NCBI GenBank assembly: GCA_017474385.1 | Contig: JAFVHU010000148.1 | Location: forward strand, 1 to 45,388 | Length of the DNA: 45,388 nt | From: Afipia sp. | GTDB lineage: Bacteria; Pseudomonadota; Alphaproteobacteria; Rhizobiales; Xanthobacteraceae | Direction of reading: 5' to 3' | Shown: piece after piece, positions 1-8,818 of the stretch | Layout: every line of letters starts with the position of its first letter | Numbering within the stretch: position 1 is the stretch's first letter | Notes under the pieces: generated by a model | The model's database searches: none | What the model was told of the DNA's origin: nothing | The model's input: only the letters and a program-made list of their open reading frames with translations | Made by a program: the position numbers and the translations under genes

Positions 1-1
1 A

Positions 2-133
2 CCACCGCCGCAACCCAGTCTGCCCGCAGTCCGGCAGGCCATCCTTGATCACCTATCCAGGCCGCCGCCTGCCTGTTGCCCCCAATGCGGTCACCGCCTC
101 CGTGAAGAGACAATCAAACTTCTGCCAAAGTAG
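2..133 (+). pseudogene. C-terminal stub of an unknown protein with a CxxC pair
   Basis: An open frame enters from the left edge and ends at TAG 131-133, giving 43 residues. It contains CCPQCGHRLREE, a CxxC pair as in zinc-ribbon proteins, near its end. The stop lies only a few bases before an IS5-family fragment, so the frame may be cut by that insertion. I do not recognise the family; a transposase or another zinc-ribbon protein are both possible. The 5' part lies outside the window. Confidence 0.3.
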
Positions 134-135
134 TG

Positions 136-495
136 CTAGGCCGCGTTGACAAAAGACTTCAGCCATAGCCGCGTGGCGGCGAGGTTTAGGAAGCTCTCGA
201 ACGAGAGAAGGGTTTTGTCATATCGAGTGGCGATGCGTCGTTGCTGTTTGAGCTTTCCGAACATGCGCTCGACGCGGTTGCGGTCCTTGTAACGGCGATA
301 GTCGGGATGCTCTGGCACCTTGCGGTTCGAGCGGGGCGGGATGATCGGCAGGATGCCCCGGGTCAGCAGGCTTTCCCGGAAGCGATCACCATCATAGCCC
401 TTGTCCGCGAGCAGCGCCTTGGGTGTGGCGACGGGGATCGCCATCAGCGGTTCGGCAGCGGTGTAATCAGAAGCCTCGCCGCCGGTCAGGATGGC
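136..495 (-). pseudogene. IS5-family transposase, C-terminal fragment
   Basis: This frame matches the C-terminal half of an IS5-family DDE transposase. Readable landmarks are LTGGEASDYT, then LLADKGYDGDRFRESL, which carries the second catalytic Asp, and finally RNRVERMFGKLKQQRRIATR, which carries the catalytic Glu in the usual Y/R-rich context. The frame stays open upstream to about 495 and lacks the N-terminal third with the first Asp, so it cannot be active. The stop codon at 136-138 sits where such elements usually end. It is a different element from the intact IS5 copy at the right side of the window. Confidence 0.8.
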
Positions 496-585
496 CGAGA
501 GTGCTTTCCTTGACGATGGAAGCCATCTGGATCATAAAATCACCAGCGCCGATCACCCTCGGCGTAACGAGACCTGCCGGCCTTT

Positions 586-1170
586 TCACGCTATGCCTTC
601 CCAACATAGGACGTTGTCGGACCAGATATGCTCGGGTGGCCCATGCTCGGTGAACAGATCGGCGAGGACGTCGATGACGTCGTTCGACCGGAACCGCCGC
701 AGCGGCACCATCGCCAGGCATTCCCGGCTGTGCTCGTCGATGATGTTGAGCATCCGGAACTTCCGGCCGTTGTGCGTCTGATCCTCGACAAAGTCGTAGG
801 ACCACACATGCCCGCGGTGCAGCGGGCGCAACCGGATGCACGACCCGTCGCCAAGCCAGAGCCGGCGGCGCTTCGGTTGTCTCTTCGGCACCTTTAAACC
901 CTCCCGCCGCCAGATGCGCTCGACCACCGACAGGCTGACCTGCCAGCCGGCATGCCCGAGCAGCGCATGGATACGGCGATAGCCGTAACGGCCATAATCC
1001 TTCACCAGCGCGATAATGTCGGCCGTCAGGCGCCGCTCGTCGGCATGATCTCTCGGAGGATGCCGCTGTGTCGAGCGGTGCTGACCGAGCACGCGGCAGG
1101 TCCGTCGCTGCGATACCGATAATGCACGACGGACCTGCTCGATCGCCTCGCGGCGACGGGAGGTGCTCAA
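586..1170 (-). pseudogene. IS3-family transposase OrfB, 3'-truncated
   Basis: This is the OrfB integrase of an IS3-family element. The N-terminal HTH_21-like part contains YGRYGYRRIHALL, and the rve core starts at VWSYDFVEDQTHNGRKFRML, which carries the first catalytic Asp. The second Asp is in HIWSDN. The family similarity stops right there and the frame ends a few residues later, so the catalytic Glu and the C-terminus are missing. The coding end overlaps the OrfA stop region by four bases, which is normal for IS3 elements that make OrfAB by frameshifting. The truncation abuts unrelated DNA next to the IS5 fragment, showing successive insertions and deletions. Confidence 0.85.
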
Positions 1171-1442
1171 AAAGTCAGCTTCGATGCCTCTTGCAGGATC
1201 GCCTTGTCCAGTGCGAGGTCCGCGACAAGCCGCTTCAGCCGTGCATTCTCGCGCTCCAAATCCTTCATCCGCCGCGCCTGATCAACCTTCAGGCCGCCAT
1301 ATTCCTTGCGCCACCGATACAGCGCCTGTTCGGATATCCCGATCTGGCGGCAAGCCTCGACCGCAGTCGATCCCCGCCCGACCAGCACATCCGCCTCACG
1401 CAGCTTCGCGATGATTTGTTCCGGCGTAAACGTTGACGTCCC
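1167..1442 (-). CDS. IS3-family transposase OrfA
   Basis: OrfA is the small DNA-binding subunit of the same IS3 element. It has a helix-turn-helix (ACRQIGISEQALYRWRKEYG) followed by a leucine-zipper-like stretch (LERENARLKRLVADLALDK). The similarity begins at TSTFTPEQIIAKL. The only upstream ATG in frame lies inside a different element (the IS66 remnant at 1526-1564), so the true start is uncertain and may be a non-ATG codon; the coordinate given marks where family similarity starts. It is likely intact but cannot act without the truncated OrfB. Confidence 0.75.
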   Translation of the reverse strand, partial: GTSTFTPEQIIAKLREADVLVGRGSTAVEACRQIGISEQALYRWRKEYGGLKVDQARRMKDLERENARLKRLVADLALDKAILQEASKLTF

Positions 1443-1525
1443 ATAACTTTCTCCAATTCTCTCGCCACAATCGGCTCTCTCTAGAATTGGACCAGTTTTT
1501 CCAAGGCAGACCAATCTCGCCCAAC

Positions 1526-1564
1526 TCATGCCATGGTCCACCGTGGCCTGAAAACACCGGTTAC
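1526..1564 (+). repeat. Right-end remnant of an IS66-family element
   Basis: These bases encode the end of an IS66 TnpC (LMPWSTVA and stop) followed by a terminal repeat ending ACACCGGTTAC. The same arrangement closes the intact IS66 element at 31910, where the protein end is LMPWTVVA. Several base differences show it is a related but distinct element. Everything to its left has been replaced by IS3-family DNA, so only this end survives. Confidence 0.75.
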
Positions 1565-1663
1565 ATGCTTTCGCTGCTTGGCACTGTTTCGCCTTCCCGT
1601 TCTATCTGGTGCGGCGCGAACGATGGCTTGAACGCCGCAACGGCATGGCCGGCGAACGCTGAG
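1565..1663 (+). pseudogene. C-terminal stub of an unknown, probably membrane, protein
   Basis: Directly after the IS66 end one frame stays open to TGA 1661-1663 and reads FAFPFYLVRRERWLERR and NGMAGER at its end. A short hydrophobic run followed by a basic tail looks like the C-terminus of a membrane protein, but I cannot name a family. The start was presumably lost to the IS66 insertion. The remaining bases to 1740 hold nothing I recognise; they separate this stub from the convergent hydrolase gene. Confidence 0.3.
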
Positions 1664-1740
1664 TGGTAGCTCCCTTTCCCGGCAGGCAAGGTCTGGCAAG
1701 CACCGCACCTGCGGGAACCCGGGGCGAAGGACAACCAGGA

Positions 1741-2736
1741 TCAGGCTGCAAGTGGCGGTGCAGTGTGCGTATCCCAAAGGGCAAGAATGCTGCGGAGTGC
1801 GGTTACAAAGGCCAAAGGCTGATCGAGCATCAGATGGTGACGGGCTTCAGGCACCGCGATGATCGGAATGTCACCTCCACCCAGCTCGCGGACGTATTCG
1901 GCCGATTCCGGGGTGAAGAGTTGGCTCATACCGCCGTGCACGATGGCCTTCCGGCCCGGTGCCTGCACCAGACGCTCGCCCATGGTGAGCCATTCGTTGG
2001 GCTTGTTGCTCCTTCGAAAGACCTCGGTTGAAAACTTCCACGTCCACTCGTCTCCATCCTGTCGCAGGGAATGATAGGCCATGTAGTCCAGAAGGAATGG
2101 CTCGCCGACCGGCTGGGGCGGGGAAAGGATGTACCGCTTACGTGCCGTTTCATAGCAGGGATAACGCTTGCTGGGCTTGTCCGGATCGCCGGAACCAGGG
2201 CTTGACCGCCTGAGGTTCCAGTACTCTTCCAGGAGAGCGGGCCGCATGATCATGAGATCGCAAACCACCACTCCGGCAAAGGCCTCGGGCCACTGGGTCA
2301 CGGCTGTCAGGGCTGCGCCCGACCCGAAGCTGTGCGCGATGATTGTCGGCTTTTGGCCATCCGCAAACATATTCAGCGCCTCGGCAATCTCGCGAAACTC
2401 GCCCCCTCTCGCCAAGAGGTCGGCGCGCCCACGCATGTCGCTGTCGCCCATGCCGGCCAGATCAAACGCCACCACGTCATAATCTTCTGCCAGAAACGGT
2501 GCAATGAAGGCAAAGCAGCGCGCATGTGCCAGAAAGCCATGGGTCATCAATACCTTGGGCTTGCTGGGGTCACCCCATCGGAAATAGTGCGCCTTGGCCC
2601 CATCTATTTCCACATAACCTTCTTCGCGGGGCACCTTGAGCGCCGAAACGAACCATTCGGGCAGATGTGAGCCGTCGCCAGCCCAAACAGGATCAATGTC
2701 CACTGGAAAGTCACTTATTCTGAACATCTCATTCAT
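1741..2736 (-). CDS. Alpha/beta hydrolase paired with a Baeyer-Villiger monooxygenase
   Basis: A 331-residue alpha/beta-hydrolase-fold protein without a signal peptide, hence cytoplasmic. It shows the oxyanion-hole region LMTHGFLAHAR (about residues 63-73), the nucleophile elbow AHSFGSG with Ser136, and a C-terminal EARHHLMLDQP that supplies the catalytic His. The start is the ATG that overlaps the monooxygenase stop (TGATG), giving translational coupling; a longer in-frame start would lie inside the upstream gene. Hydrolases beside a Baeyer-Villiger enzyme normally open the ester or lactone it makes, so that is the likely role; the substrate is unknown. It is the last gene of the minus-strand run. 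Confidence 0.85.
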   Translation of the reverse strand: MNEMFRISDFPVDIDPVWAGDGSHLPEWFVSALKVPREEGYVEIDGAKAHYFRWGDPSKPKVLMTHGFLAHARCFAFIAPFLAEDYDVVAFDLAGMGDSDMRGRADLLARGGEFREIAEALNMFADGQKPTIIAHSFGSGAALTAVTQWPEAFAGVVVCDLMIMRPALLEEYWNLRRSSPGSGDPDKPSKRYPCYETARKRYILSPPQPVGEPFLLDYMAYHSLRQDGDEWTWKFSTEVFRRSNKPNEWLTMGERLVQAPGRKAIVHGGMSQLFTPESAEYVRELGGGDIPIIAVPEARHHLMLDQPLAFVTALRSILALWDTHTAPPLAA

Positions 2737-4370
2737 CAGGTTGCGCTGTCCTTGTTCGCTGGTGTGCTGGCGGCAAAGCCGCGGTAGGCATCGCGTGCCA
2801 CATCGCCGCAAATCGCAGCATAGGTCGACACGCTTGGAAAATTGATGAGTTGGCGCTTCTTACCCGGGATGTTTGCGCCCATGTACCAGGAGTCCGCTTC
2901 GGGAAAGAGCGTCATCGCGCCAACCTGAGCGACCATTTCGGTCCAGTCCGCCTCTGCTTGCGGATCGGCGTCGAAAAGATCGTAACCGTTGTTTCGCAGC
3001 CAGACCATGAAATCGCAGATCCAGTCGCCCTGCATTTCCGCGCTTGTCGGGCCGTTGGAAAAACCCGAGGGGCTCAGGGGTCCGTAAGCGAACAGCATGT
3101 TGGGGAAACCCGATACCGCCATTCCCAGATAGGCGCGCAGCCCGTTGTACCAAGCTTGCGACAGTGACAGGCCGCCCCTGCCGGTGATGTTCATGTCGAT
3201 TAACCCGCCCCGCCCCGCGTCGAAGCCGGTGGCGAAAACGATGAGATCGCATTCGACCTCGCCGTCTGCGGTTGTGATTGCGTGCGGCCCGACACGGGTG
3301 ATCGGGTTTGCCTTCAGATCAACCAGCGCAACATTGTCCTGCGCGAAAATCTCGTAATATCCCTTTTCCAGCGAAGGTCGCTTCGTGCCGAACGGATGCG
3401 GCGGTTCGGATGGGGCGAGTTTCTCGGCCAGATCGGGATCGGCGATCCGCGCGCGAACCTTGTCGCGCCAGAAATCGTAGGCGTGGCGATTGGCTGCGCG
3501 ATTGGTAAGCAAGTCGGCGAAGTTGTGGTACCAGAACCTCAATCCGCCTCGCTGCCATAAATCTTCGAAGTGGGCATTGCGCTCAATCTCGTCGACTTCG
3601 AGCGCCGAGACTTCAAGTGACTGGCTTTCAAATCCTCCGCTCGTCTGCCTGCGCTGTTCGAAAAGGGCAGGATAGCTGTGCTTTTCGCGTTCCTGATCCT
3701 CCCGCGTCAGCCGCTCTTGCCGCATCGGCAGGGCCAGGATCGGGGTTCTTTGGAACAGGGTCAGCGTCGCAGCACGTTTGGCTGCTTCCTGCGCAACCTG
3801 CACTCCGCTTGCTCCTGTTCCAATCACGGCAACTTTGCGCCCATCCAGATCAATACCTTCCTGCGGCCAGCGCGCCGTGTGGCACCATTCGCCCTCGAAA
3901 TCCTCAATGCCTGGGATGTCCGGGACATACGGCTTCGACGCGAAGCCGAGTGCAGGCAGCAGGAAGCGTGTCGATATGGTTTGCCCGCCCTCAAGCTGTA
4001 TGTGCCATAGCCCCGCCCCCGCATCAAAGTCGGCGCATTCGACCCTCGACCCCATCCGCATCAGCGGCCAAAGGTTCAGCGTATCGCAAACATGACGGAA
4101 ATAGGCCCTGAGCTCTTCCCAGCCAGGAAAGCGCTCACTCCAGGTCCATGGCTGCCACACTTCGGGCATCGAGAATTCATAGAGCGGAATCTGCGAATCC
4201 ACCCGTGCGCCGGGATAGCAATTCCAGTGCCAGATGCCGCCCGGATCGGCCGCCGCATCGACCAGCAGCACGTTGAACCCGGCGTCACGCAACTTGTGGA
4301 GCAGGTAGATCCCGCTGAAGCCGGCACCGACGATCACGGCGTCGTAATCGGGCGAAGTCTGGGTCGTCAT
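2736..4370 (-). CDS. Type I Baeyer-Villiger flavin monooxygenase
   Basis: A 544-residue FAD- and NADPH-dependent monooxygenase. The FAD-binding Rossmann motif is VGAGFSG (residues 14-20), the NADPH motif is IGTGASG, and between them lies the Baeyer-Villiger fingerprint FEGEWCHTARWP (158-169), which fits F-x-G-x3-H-x3-W-P exactly. Members insert oxygen next to a ketone to give an ester or lactone. The start MTTQTS is chosen because its ATG overlaps the TGA of the upstream CoA ligase; a longer in-frame start would lie within that gene. The downstream partner is a hydrolase able to cut the product. Cycloaliphatic, steroid or terpenoid ketones are all possible substrates. Confidence 0.9.
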   Translation of the reverse strand: MTTQTSPDYDAVIVGAGFSGIYLLHKLRDAGFNVLLVDAAADPGGIWHWNCYPGARVDSQIPLYEFSMPEVWQPWTWSERFPGWEELRAYFRHVCDTLNLWPLMRMGSRVECADFDAGAGLWHIQLEGGQTISTRFLLPALGFASKPYVPDIPGIEDFEGEWCHTARWPQEGIDLDGRKVAVIGTGASGVQVAQEAAKRAATLTLFQRTPILALPMRQERLTREDQEREKHSYPALFEQRRQTSGGFESQSLEVSALEVDEIERNAHFEDLWQRGGLRFWYHNFADLLTNRAANRHAYDFWRDKVRARIADPDLAEKLAPSEPPHPFGTKRPSLEKGYYEIFAQDNVALVDLKANPITRVGPHAITTADGEVECDLIVFATGFDAGRGGLIDMNITGRGGLSLSQAWYNGLRAYLGMAVSGFPNMLFAYGPLSPSGFSNGPTSAEMQGDWICDFMVWLRNNGYDLFDADPQAEADWTEMVAQVGAMTLFPEADSWYMGANIPGKKRQLINFPSVSTYAAICGDVARDAYRGFAASTPANKDSAT

Positions 4371-5980
4371 GATGCGGCAGTCAGGCTCTCGGCAATTGCC
4401 TTCGCCGTTGCGTAGTCGGCCTTGCCGTTCGATGCGCGCAGGGGGGTATTCGTTGGATATATGGCCTTCGGCGTCTTGTATCCTGCCAACTGCCCCCGCA
4501 CATGATCCTTGACGGCTTGCTCGTCGAACGGAGCGTCGACGCTGAGGTGGACAACAGCGGTGACGGCTTGGCCCCATTTCTCGTTCGGCACGCCCACGAC
4601 CAGCGCGTCACCAATGGCGGGATGGGTCTTGAGAATCTCCTCGACTTCCTCGGGGTAAACTTTCTCGCCAGCAGTGTTGATGCAGACGCTGCCACGGCCC
4701 AGCAAGGTCAGGCTGCCATCGGCCTCGACCATGCACCAGTCGCCGGGAATCGAATAGCGGACCCCATCGATTGTGCGGAACGTCTTGGCGGATTTTACGG
4801 GATCCTTGTAATATCCCGCCGGGATCGCCCCCATGAGAGCGATAAATCCCGGTACGCCGCTTCCCGGCGTCACTTTCCGGTCGTTTTCGTCAAAGACATC
4901 GCAGAATTCGCCAATCGCAAATTTTGCGGTGTTGGTGCCCCCTTGCGCGGTTGTGATGGAGCGGCCGAAGCCGAGCCCTTCGGAAGCGCCGAAGCTGTCC
5001 ATCAGCACCACCTGGGGGATATGCTTGCACAGTCCAGCCTTGACTTCCTTGCTCCACATCACGCCGGATGAAACGATGGTAACGAGGCTGCTGGTATCCC
5101 AGCGGCCGGGATTCTCGTCCAGCGCTTGCAGCATCGGCTTGGCAAATGCATCGCCCACAATTGCGATGCTTTGCACCTTGTGCTTATCAACCGTTTCCCA
5201 CAATTCCGTCGCATCGAAGGACGGGTCTGCAAGTGTAACGATGGCGCCGCCCGACATAAGTGTGCCGATCGCGGTGATGAAGCCGGTCCCGTGCATCATC
5301 GGGCAGGATGGCAGGGTGCGGTTGCCGGGCCCTTGACTTGTGATCAACGCGACGTGTTCTTCGAGTGTCTGAGGAACGGGGGCGAGCAGCTTCTGGGCCT
5401 CGAGCTGTGCTTTGCGCATTTGGTCGTGATGCCACATCACGCCCTTGGGCATGCCCGTCGTGCCGCCGGTATAGATGAAGAGCTGATCTTCGGGAGAGCG
5501 CACTATGCCGAGCGCCGATCCGTCGCCTTCTTGCGCGAGTGTCTCGTAAGGGATCGCAAAAGGCGCGATTTGCGAAGCCTCGCCAATTTCCACAAAGGTG
5601 TGAACTTTCTCGAGCCGATCCTTGAGCTCGACGATACAGTCGCGGAATTCCGAACTGTAGACGATCACTTCGCTATCGGAATCGTCGAAGATGTAGAAGA
5701 CCTCCTCGGCGACATAGCGGTAATTGATGTTCACATGGATCAGGCGCCCCTTGAAGCAGGCTGCCATCAACTCGCCGTATTCGGGTCGGTTGCGCATATA
5801 AAAGGCAACCTTGGCCCCATTGCCGGCTCCGCGCTGCCGAAGCGCGCGGGCGACATTGTTCGAACGTCCGGACATTTCGGGCCAGGTAATGATCCGGTCA
5901 CCGTGGATCAGGGCTGGCGCATCCTTTGGCATGACAGGCTCGAAAGCGTCGAGAATGTCGCCGAGATTCCAGTCGGTCAC
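4367..5980 (-). CDS. Acyl-CoA synthetase of the AMP-forming family
   Basis: A 537-residue ANL-superfamily enzyme that makes an acyl-adenylate and then an acyl-CoA. Visible are the P-loop YTGGTTGMPKG (170-180), the A5-type motif DSFGASEG, the IPGDWC motif that supplies the ribose-binding Asp, and the catalytic Lys near NGKADY (about K520). Its general look, with the TGG instead of TSG in the P-loop, resembles the mycobacterial FadD17/FadD19 side-chain ligases, but I cannot assign a substrate. It ends in an ATGA overlap with the monooxygenase and lies 57 bases after the small acyl-CoA dehydrogenase. It probably activates the acid that the two dehydrogenase subunits then desaturate. Confidence 0.88.
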   Translation of the reverse strand: MTDWNLGDILDAFEPVMPKDAPALIHGDRIITWPEMSGRSNNVARALRQRGAGNGAKVAFYMRNRPEYGELMAACFKGRLIHVNINYRYVAEEVFYIFDDSDSEVIVYSSEFRDCIVELKDRLEKVHTFVEIGEASQIAPFAIPYETLAQEGDGSALGIVRSPEDQLFIYTGGTTGMPKGVMWHHDQMRKAQLEAQKLLAPVPQTLEEHVALITSQGPGNRTLPSCPMMHGTGFITAIGTLMSGGAIVTLADPSFDATELWETVDKHKVQSIAIVGDAFAKPMLQALDENPGRWDTSSLVTIVSSGVMWSKEVKAGLCKHIPQVVLMDSFGASEGLGFGRSITTAQGGTNTAKFAIGEFCDVFDENDRKVTPGSGVPGFIALMGAIPAGYYKDPVKSAKTFRTIDGVRYSIPGDWCMVEADGSLTLLGRGSVCINTAGEKVYPEEVEEILKTHPAIGDALVVGVPNEKWGQAVTAVVHLSVDAPFDEQAVKDHVRGQLAGYKTPKAIYPTNTPLRASNGKADYATAKAIAESLTAAS

Positions 5981-6037
5981 ATCAGTTCTCCTCTGCGAAC
6001 GGGGCGGCTCTGGCGTGCGCTATCCCCGGAAGAAATA

Positions 6038-7129
6038 TCACGCAGCTTTGGTCCAGCCCTGAAGTGCCGCAGCCTCCGCCCGGACCGCTTCTGGCCCACC
6101 CAAGACCTGCCGGTCGAATCCGATCCGTTTGAACCAGTAGTGCAGGCCAAGCAGGTCGGTGAATCCCATTCCGCCGTGTACTTCGGTGGAAGTGCGTGCG
6201 ACAAATCGATGGACCTCGGCCGTGTGCGATTTCGCATGGCAGGCGACCAGCGATGCCTCGTTCGGCACCGCGTCGAAGGCGTGGGCGGCGTACCAGACGA
6301 GCGAACGGCACGGTTCATGACGCGCGGCCATCTCGGCGCACATATGCTTTACGGCCTGGAAACTGCCGATCAGGCGGCCGAACTGTTCGCGCTGGCCAGC
6401 ATAATCGACAGCCTTTTCGATCATCGCCTGACCTGCGCCAAGACTGTCGGCGGCCAGGATAACACGGCCTGCATCACGCAACCGGGCCGTTGCAACTCCC
6501 CCATCATCAGCCAGTGGTTCCGCTTCGGCCCCGTCAAACCGCAATTCCCCGACGCTGCGGGTGCGATCAATGGTAGTCAACGCGATAGCCTTCAGGCCCG
6601 ACGCCTTGGCACCGACAAGGTGCAGCCTGCCACCGGAATCGGCGACAATGTAGGCATCATCTCCTTCGAAATCGAGCGCGAACAGGGCGGTGCCGTTGAG
6701 CTTCCCGCCGGCAGAGGAAACTCCCGCGCCGTCGCGTACCTCGATCGTCTCGGAAATCGCGACACCGACACGCGCCTCGCCGCTCGCTATCTTTGGCAGC
6801 CAGTGGGCCTTTTGCTCCTCGTTGCCAGCTTCGCGCAAGGCGATCGGTGCGAGAACCTGACTGGCGAGAAACGGCACCGGTGCGACCGCATAGCCAAGCT
6901 GTTCCGCCACCACCGCCGCGTCGAGCAAGGTCATGCCGAGCCCGCCATGCTCTTCGGGGACGAGCATTCCGGCAACGCCCAGATCGTGGAGGGCGCGCAA
7001 CACCTGGTCACTCAACGGATTGTCCCGCTCCGCACATTCGCGGACGTGACTGAGCGGGCTGGTATCGGCGAGGCACCGCGAAACGGCGTCGCGCAACATC
7101 TGCTGGTCCTGCGAAAGTCCAAAGTCCAT
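6038..7129 (-). CDS. Acyl-CoA dehydrogenase, small subunit-like
   Basis: A 363-residue acyl-CoA dehydrogenase-fold protein. The FAD and dimer region REQFGRLIGSFQAVKH is at 247-262 and the C-terminal HGGMGFTDLLGLHYWFKR near 318-335. In many family members the latter motif reads GFTWE, where the Glu can be the base; here that place holds Leu and the residue before it is Asp. With the adjacent larger dehydrogenase it resembles the two-gene heteromeric enzymes of steroid side-chain oxidation (FadE26/FadE27 type), in which one subunit lacks the base. Its ATG overlaps the upstream stop (TGATG), consistent with co-assembly. It should act on CoA esters in the cytoplasm. Confidence 0.88.
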   Translation of the reverse strand: MDFGLSQDQQMLRDAVSRCLADTSPLSHVRECAERDNPLSDQVLRALHDLGVAGMLVPEEHGGLGMTLLDAAVVAEQLGYAVAPVPFLASQVLAPIALREAGNEEQKAHWLPKIASGEARVGVAISETIEVRDGAGVSSAGGKLNGTALFALDFEGDDAYIVADSGGRLHLVGAKASGLKAIALTTIDRTRSVGELRFDGAEAEPLADDGGVATARLRDAGRVILAADSLGAGQAMIEKAVDYAGQREQFGRLIGSFQAVKHMCAEMAARHEPCRSLVWYAAHAFDAVPNEASLVACHAKSHTAEVHRFVARTSTEVHGGMGFTDLLGLHYWFKRIGFDRQVLGGPEAVRAEAAALQGWTKAA

Positions 7130-8349
7130 CAGTCTGCTCCCTGCTTCTGACGCGCCATGTCCGCGGGGTTCGGCTCACGTGGCATTTCAAGGCCGCGTTC
7201 GGCGATGATGTTCTTCTGGATCTGAGCGGTCCCGCCGCCGATGATAAGACCGAGTTGGAACATATAGCTCCATTGCCACGCCCCGCCGTCCCGCTCACGC
7301 GGGCTGTGGTGATAGAGTATGCCCAGTTCGCCCATGGCGTCGATTGCCAGCGCGGATATCTGGTGAGCGAGTTCACAGCTTTGCAGCTTGACGATCAGCT
7401 TCGCCATGCCGCCCGGCTCTCCCCTAAGGCTGTTCGAAAGGATCCGCATCCCATTGTATTTCATCGCCGCCACTTCGGCCTGAAGTGCCACCAACCGGTC
7501 GCGCAGTACCGGATTGTCGATCGCGCGACCCTGGCCCAAACGCTCTTCCTGCATCAGTGCGATCAGCGCCTGCAGCCGGTTTTCGAGCGCGTCGGGATCG
7601 CCCAGCATTCCGCGCTCATGGCCAAGGGTTGCATTCGCGACGAACCAGCCCTGGCCCCGCTGGCCGACGATATGGTGCATCGGGACCCGCACATCGGTGA
7701 AGAACGTCTCGTTGAACTCGGCGTGACCGGTCATCGTCTTCAAGGGGCGAACCTCGATGCCCGGCGTGCCCATCGAAAAGATCAGGTAGGAAATGCCGCC
7801 ATGCTTGGGTGCGTCAGGCTCGGTCCTGACCAGGCAAAAGATCATGTCTGCCTGCTTGGCGGTGCTGGTCCAGATCTTCTGGCCATTGATAACAAACTCG
7901 CCGTTTTCGATGTGCGCGCTGGTCTTGAGGTTGGCGAGGTCCGACCCGGCACCGGGTTCGGAATAGCCCTGGCACCAGACAATATCGCCTTTCAACGTGG
8001 GTTCGATCCAGCGCCGTTTCTGTTCCTCGGTGCCGAGTTCGAGCAGGGTCGGCACGAACATCGAGATTCCCTGATTAGCAAGCCCGCCCGCCACCCTGGC
8101 CCGCGCAAATTCCTCTGCGATGATGCGCGATTGGAGAATGTCCGGCTCGGCTCCATAGCCTCCATACTCCTGCGGGATCGTTCGCGCGGCATACCCATGC
8201 TCGATCAACAGCTTCTGCCATTCGACCGCCTTGGAGGAAGGTCGGGCCGCCCGGTCAGCAGAAGGCGGCGCGAGATGGCTATGCGCTTCGATGAAAGCCC
8301 GCACTTGCTTGCGGAAGACATCGTATTCGGGCCCGTAATCAAGATCCAT
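7129..8349 (-). CDS. Acyl-CoA dehydrogenase, large subunit-like
   Basis: A 406-residue acyl-CoA dehydrogenase. The middle domain has GYSEPGAGSDLANLKT (128-143) and INGQKIWTS (154-162), the usual FAD and substrate region, and the C-terminus has GGTAQIQKNIIAERGL. The MCAD-type base (E in YEGTAQIQ) is Gly here, but ATLGHERGML places E245 where isovaleryl-CoA-type enzymes hold theirs, so this subunit probably carries the base. The start MDLDYGPEY lies 7 bases after the DUF35 stop. It likely forms a mixed complex with the next gene and introduces the alpha,beta double bond into a CoA thioester. Confidence 0.88.
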   Translation of the reverse strand: MDLDYGPEYDVFRKQVRAFIEAHSHLAPPSADRAARPSSKAVEWQKLLIEHGYAARTIPQEYGGYGAEPDILQSRIIAEEFARARVAGGLANQGISMFVPTLLELGTEEQKRRWIEPTLKGDIVWCQGYSEPGAGSDLANLKTSAHIENGEFVINGQKIWTSTAKQADMIFCLVRTEPDAPKHGGISYLIFSMGTPGIEVRPLKTMTGHAEFNETFFTDVRVPMHHIVGQRGQGWFVANATLGHERGMLGDPDALENRLQALIALMQEERLGQGRAIDNPVLRDRLVALQAEVAAMKYNGMRILSNSLRGEPGGMAKLIVKLQSCELAHQISALAIDAMGELGILYHHSPRERDGGAWQWSYMFQLGLIIGGGTAQIQKNIIAERGLEMPREPNPADMARQKQGAD

Positions 8350-8356
8350 AACGCTT

Positions 8357-8818
8357 CTAACTTTCACGCAGGCGGAAAACAGGAAGGCGGAAGTCCTCAC
8401 CGATCAGTTCGAACTCCACTTCCACCGGAAGATCGAGCGCCAGGCGCTCGTGATCGCAACCAATCAGGCGCGTGGCCATGCGCACGCCCTCTTCCAATTC
8501 CACCACCGCCGCCACGAAGGGAATTTCGGCGGCAAAAGCCGGGTGGAGGGCTTGGTGGGTAACGGTCCAGGAAAACAGTGTGCCCTTGCCGCTGCTGCGT
8601 TCCCAGGAAAATTCCGGCGCGCCGCACTTTGCGCACATATAGCGCGGCAGGTGGCGGAAGCAGCCGCAACCACTGCAGCGCTGGAAATAGAGATTGCCGT
8701 CCTGGCACCGCTTCCAGAATTCCTGCTCAACCGGGTCTTGCGGGCGAGGTCGCGGTTTGGGCGGCGCAACCTGCGCGGAGGGCCGCATTTTGGGAGGCAG
8801 ATCGCTCTCGCTGCTCAT
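8357..8818 (-). CDS. DUF35 OB-fold protein with zinc ribbon, partner of the thiolase-like protein
   Basis: A 153-residue protein with an N-terminal rubredoxin-like zinc ribbon, [10 protein letters not shown] and then [11 protein letters not shown], followed by an OB-fold ([16 protein letters not shown] to the end). This is the DUF35 layout. In characterised steroid pathways such proteins bind a thiolase-fold Ltp2-type protein and form an aldolase, or fuse to a MaoC domain to form a hydratase. Its ATG overlaps the stop of the thiolase-like gene (ATGA), as expected for obligate partners. The N-terminus is rich in Pro and basic residues before the ribbon. No catalytic residue of its own is evident. 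Confidence 0.88.
   Translation of the reverse strand: MSSESDLPPKMRPSAQVAPPKPRPRPQDPVEQEFWKRCQDGNLYFQRCSGCGCFRHLPRYMCAKCGAPEFSWERSSGKGTLFSWTVTHQALHPAFAAEIPFVAAVVELEEGVRMATRLIGCDHERLALDLPVEVEFELIGEDFRLPVFRLRES

Noticed and set aside
5126-7150. A 674-codon plus-strand frame opposite the CoA ligase and small dehydrogenase
   Set aside because: It is antisense to well-identified genes, has no family motif and is explained by high GC content.
7255-8562. A 435-codon plus-strand frame opposite the large dehydrogenase
   Set aside because: Antisense shadow of a clear acyl-CoA dehydrogenase gene; no domain is recognisable.
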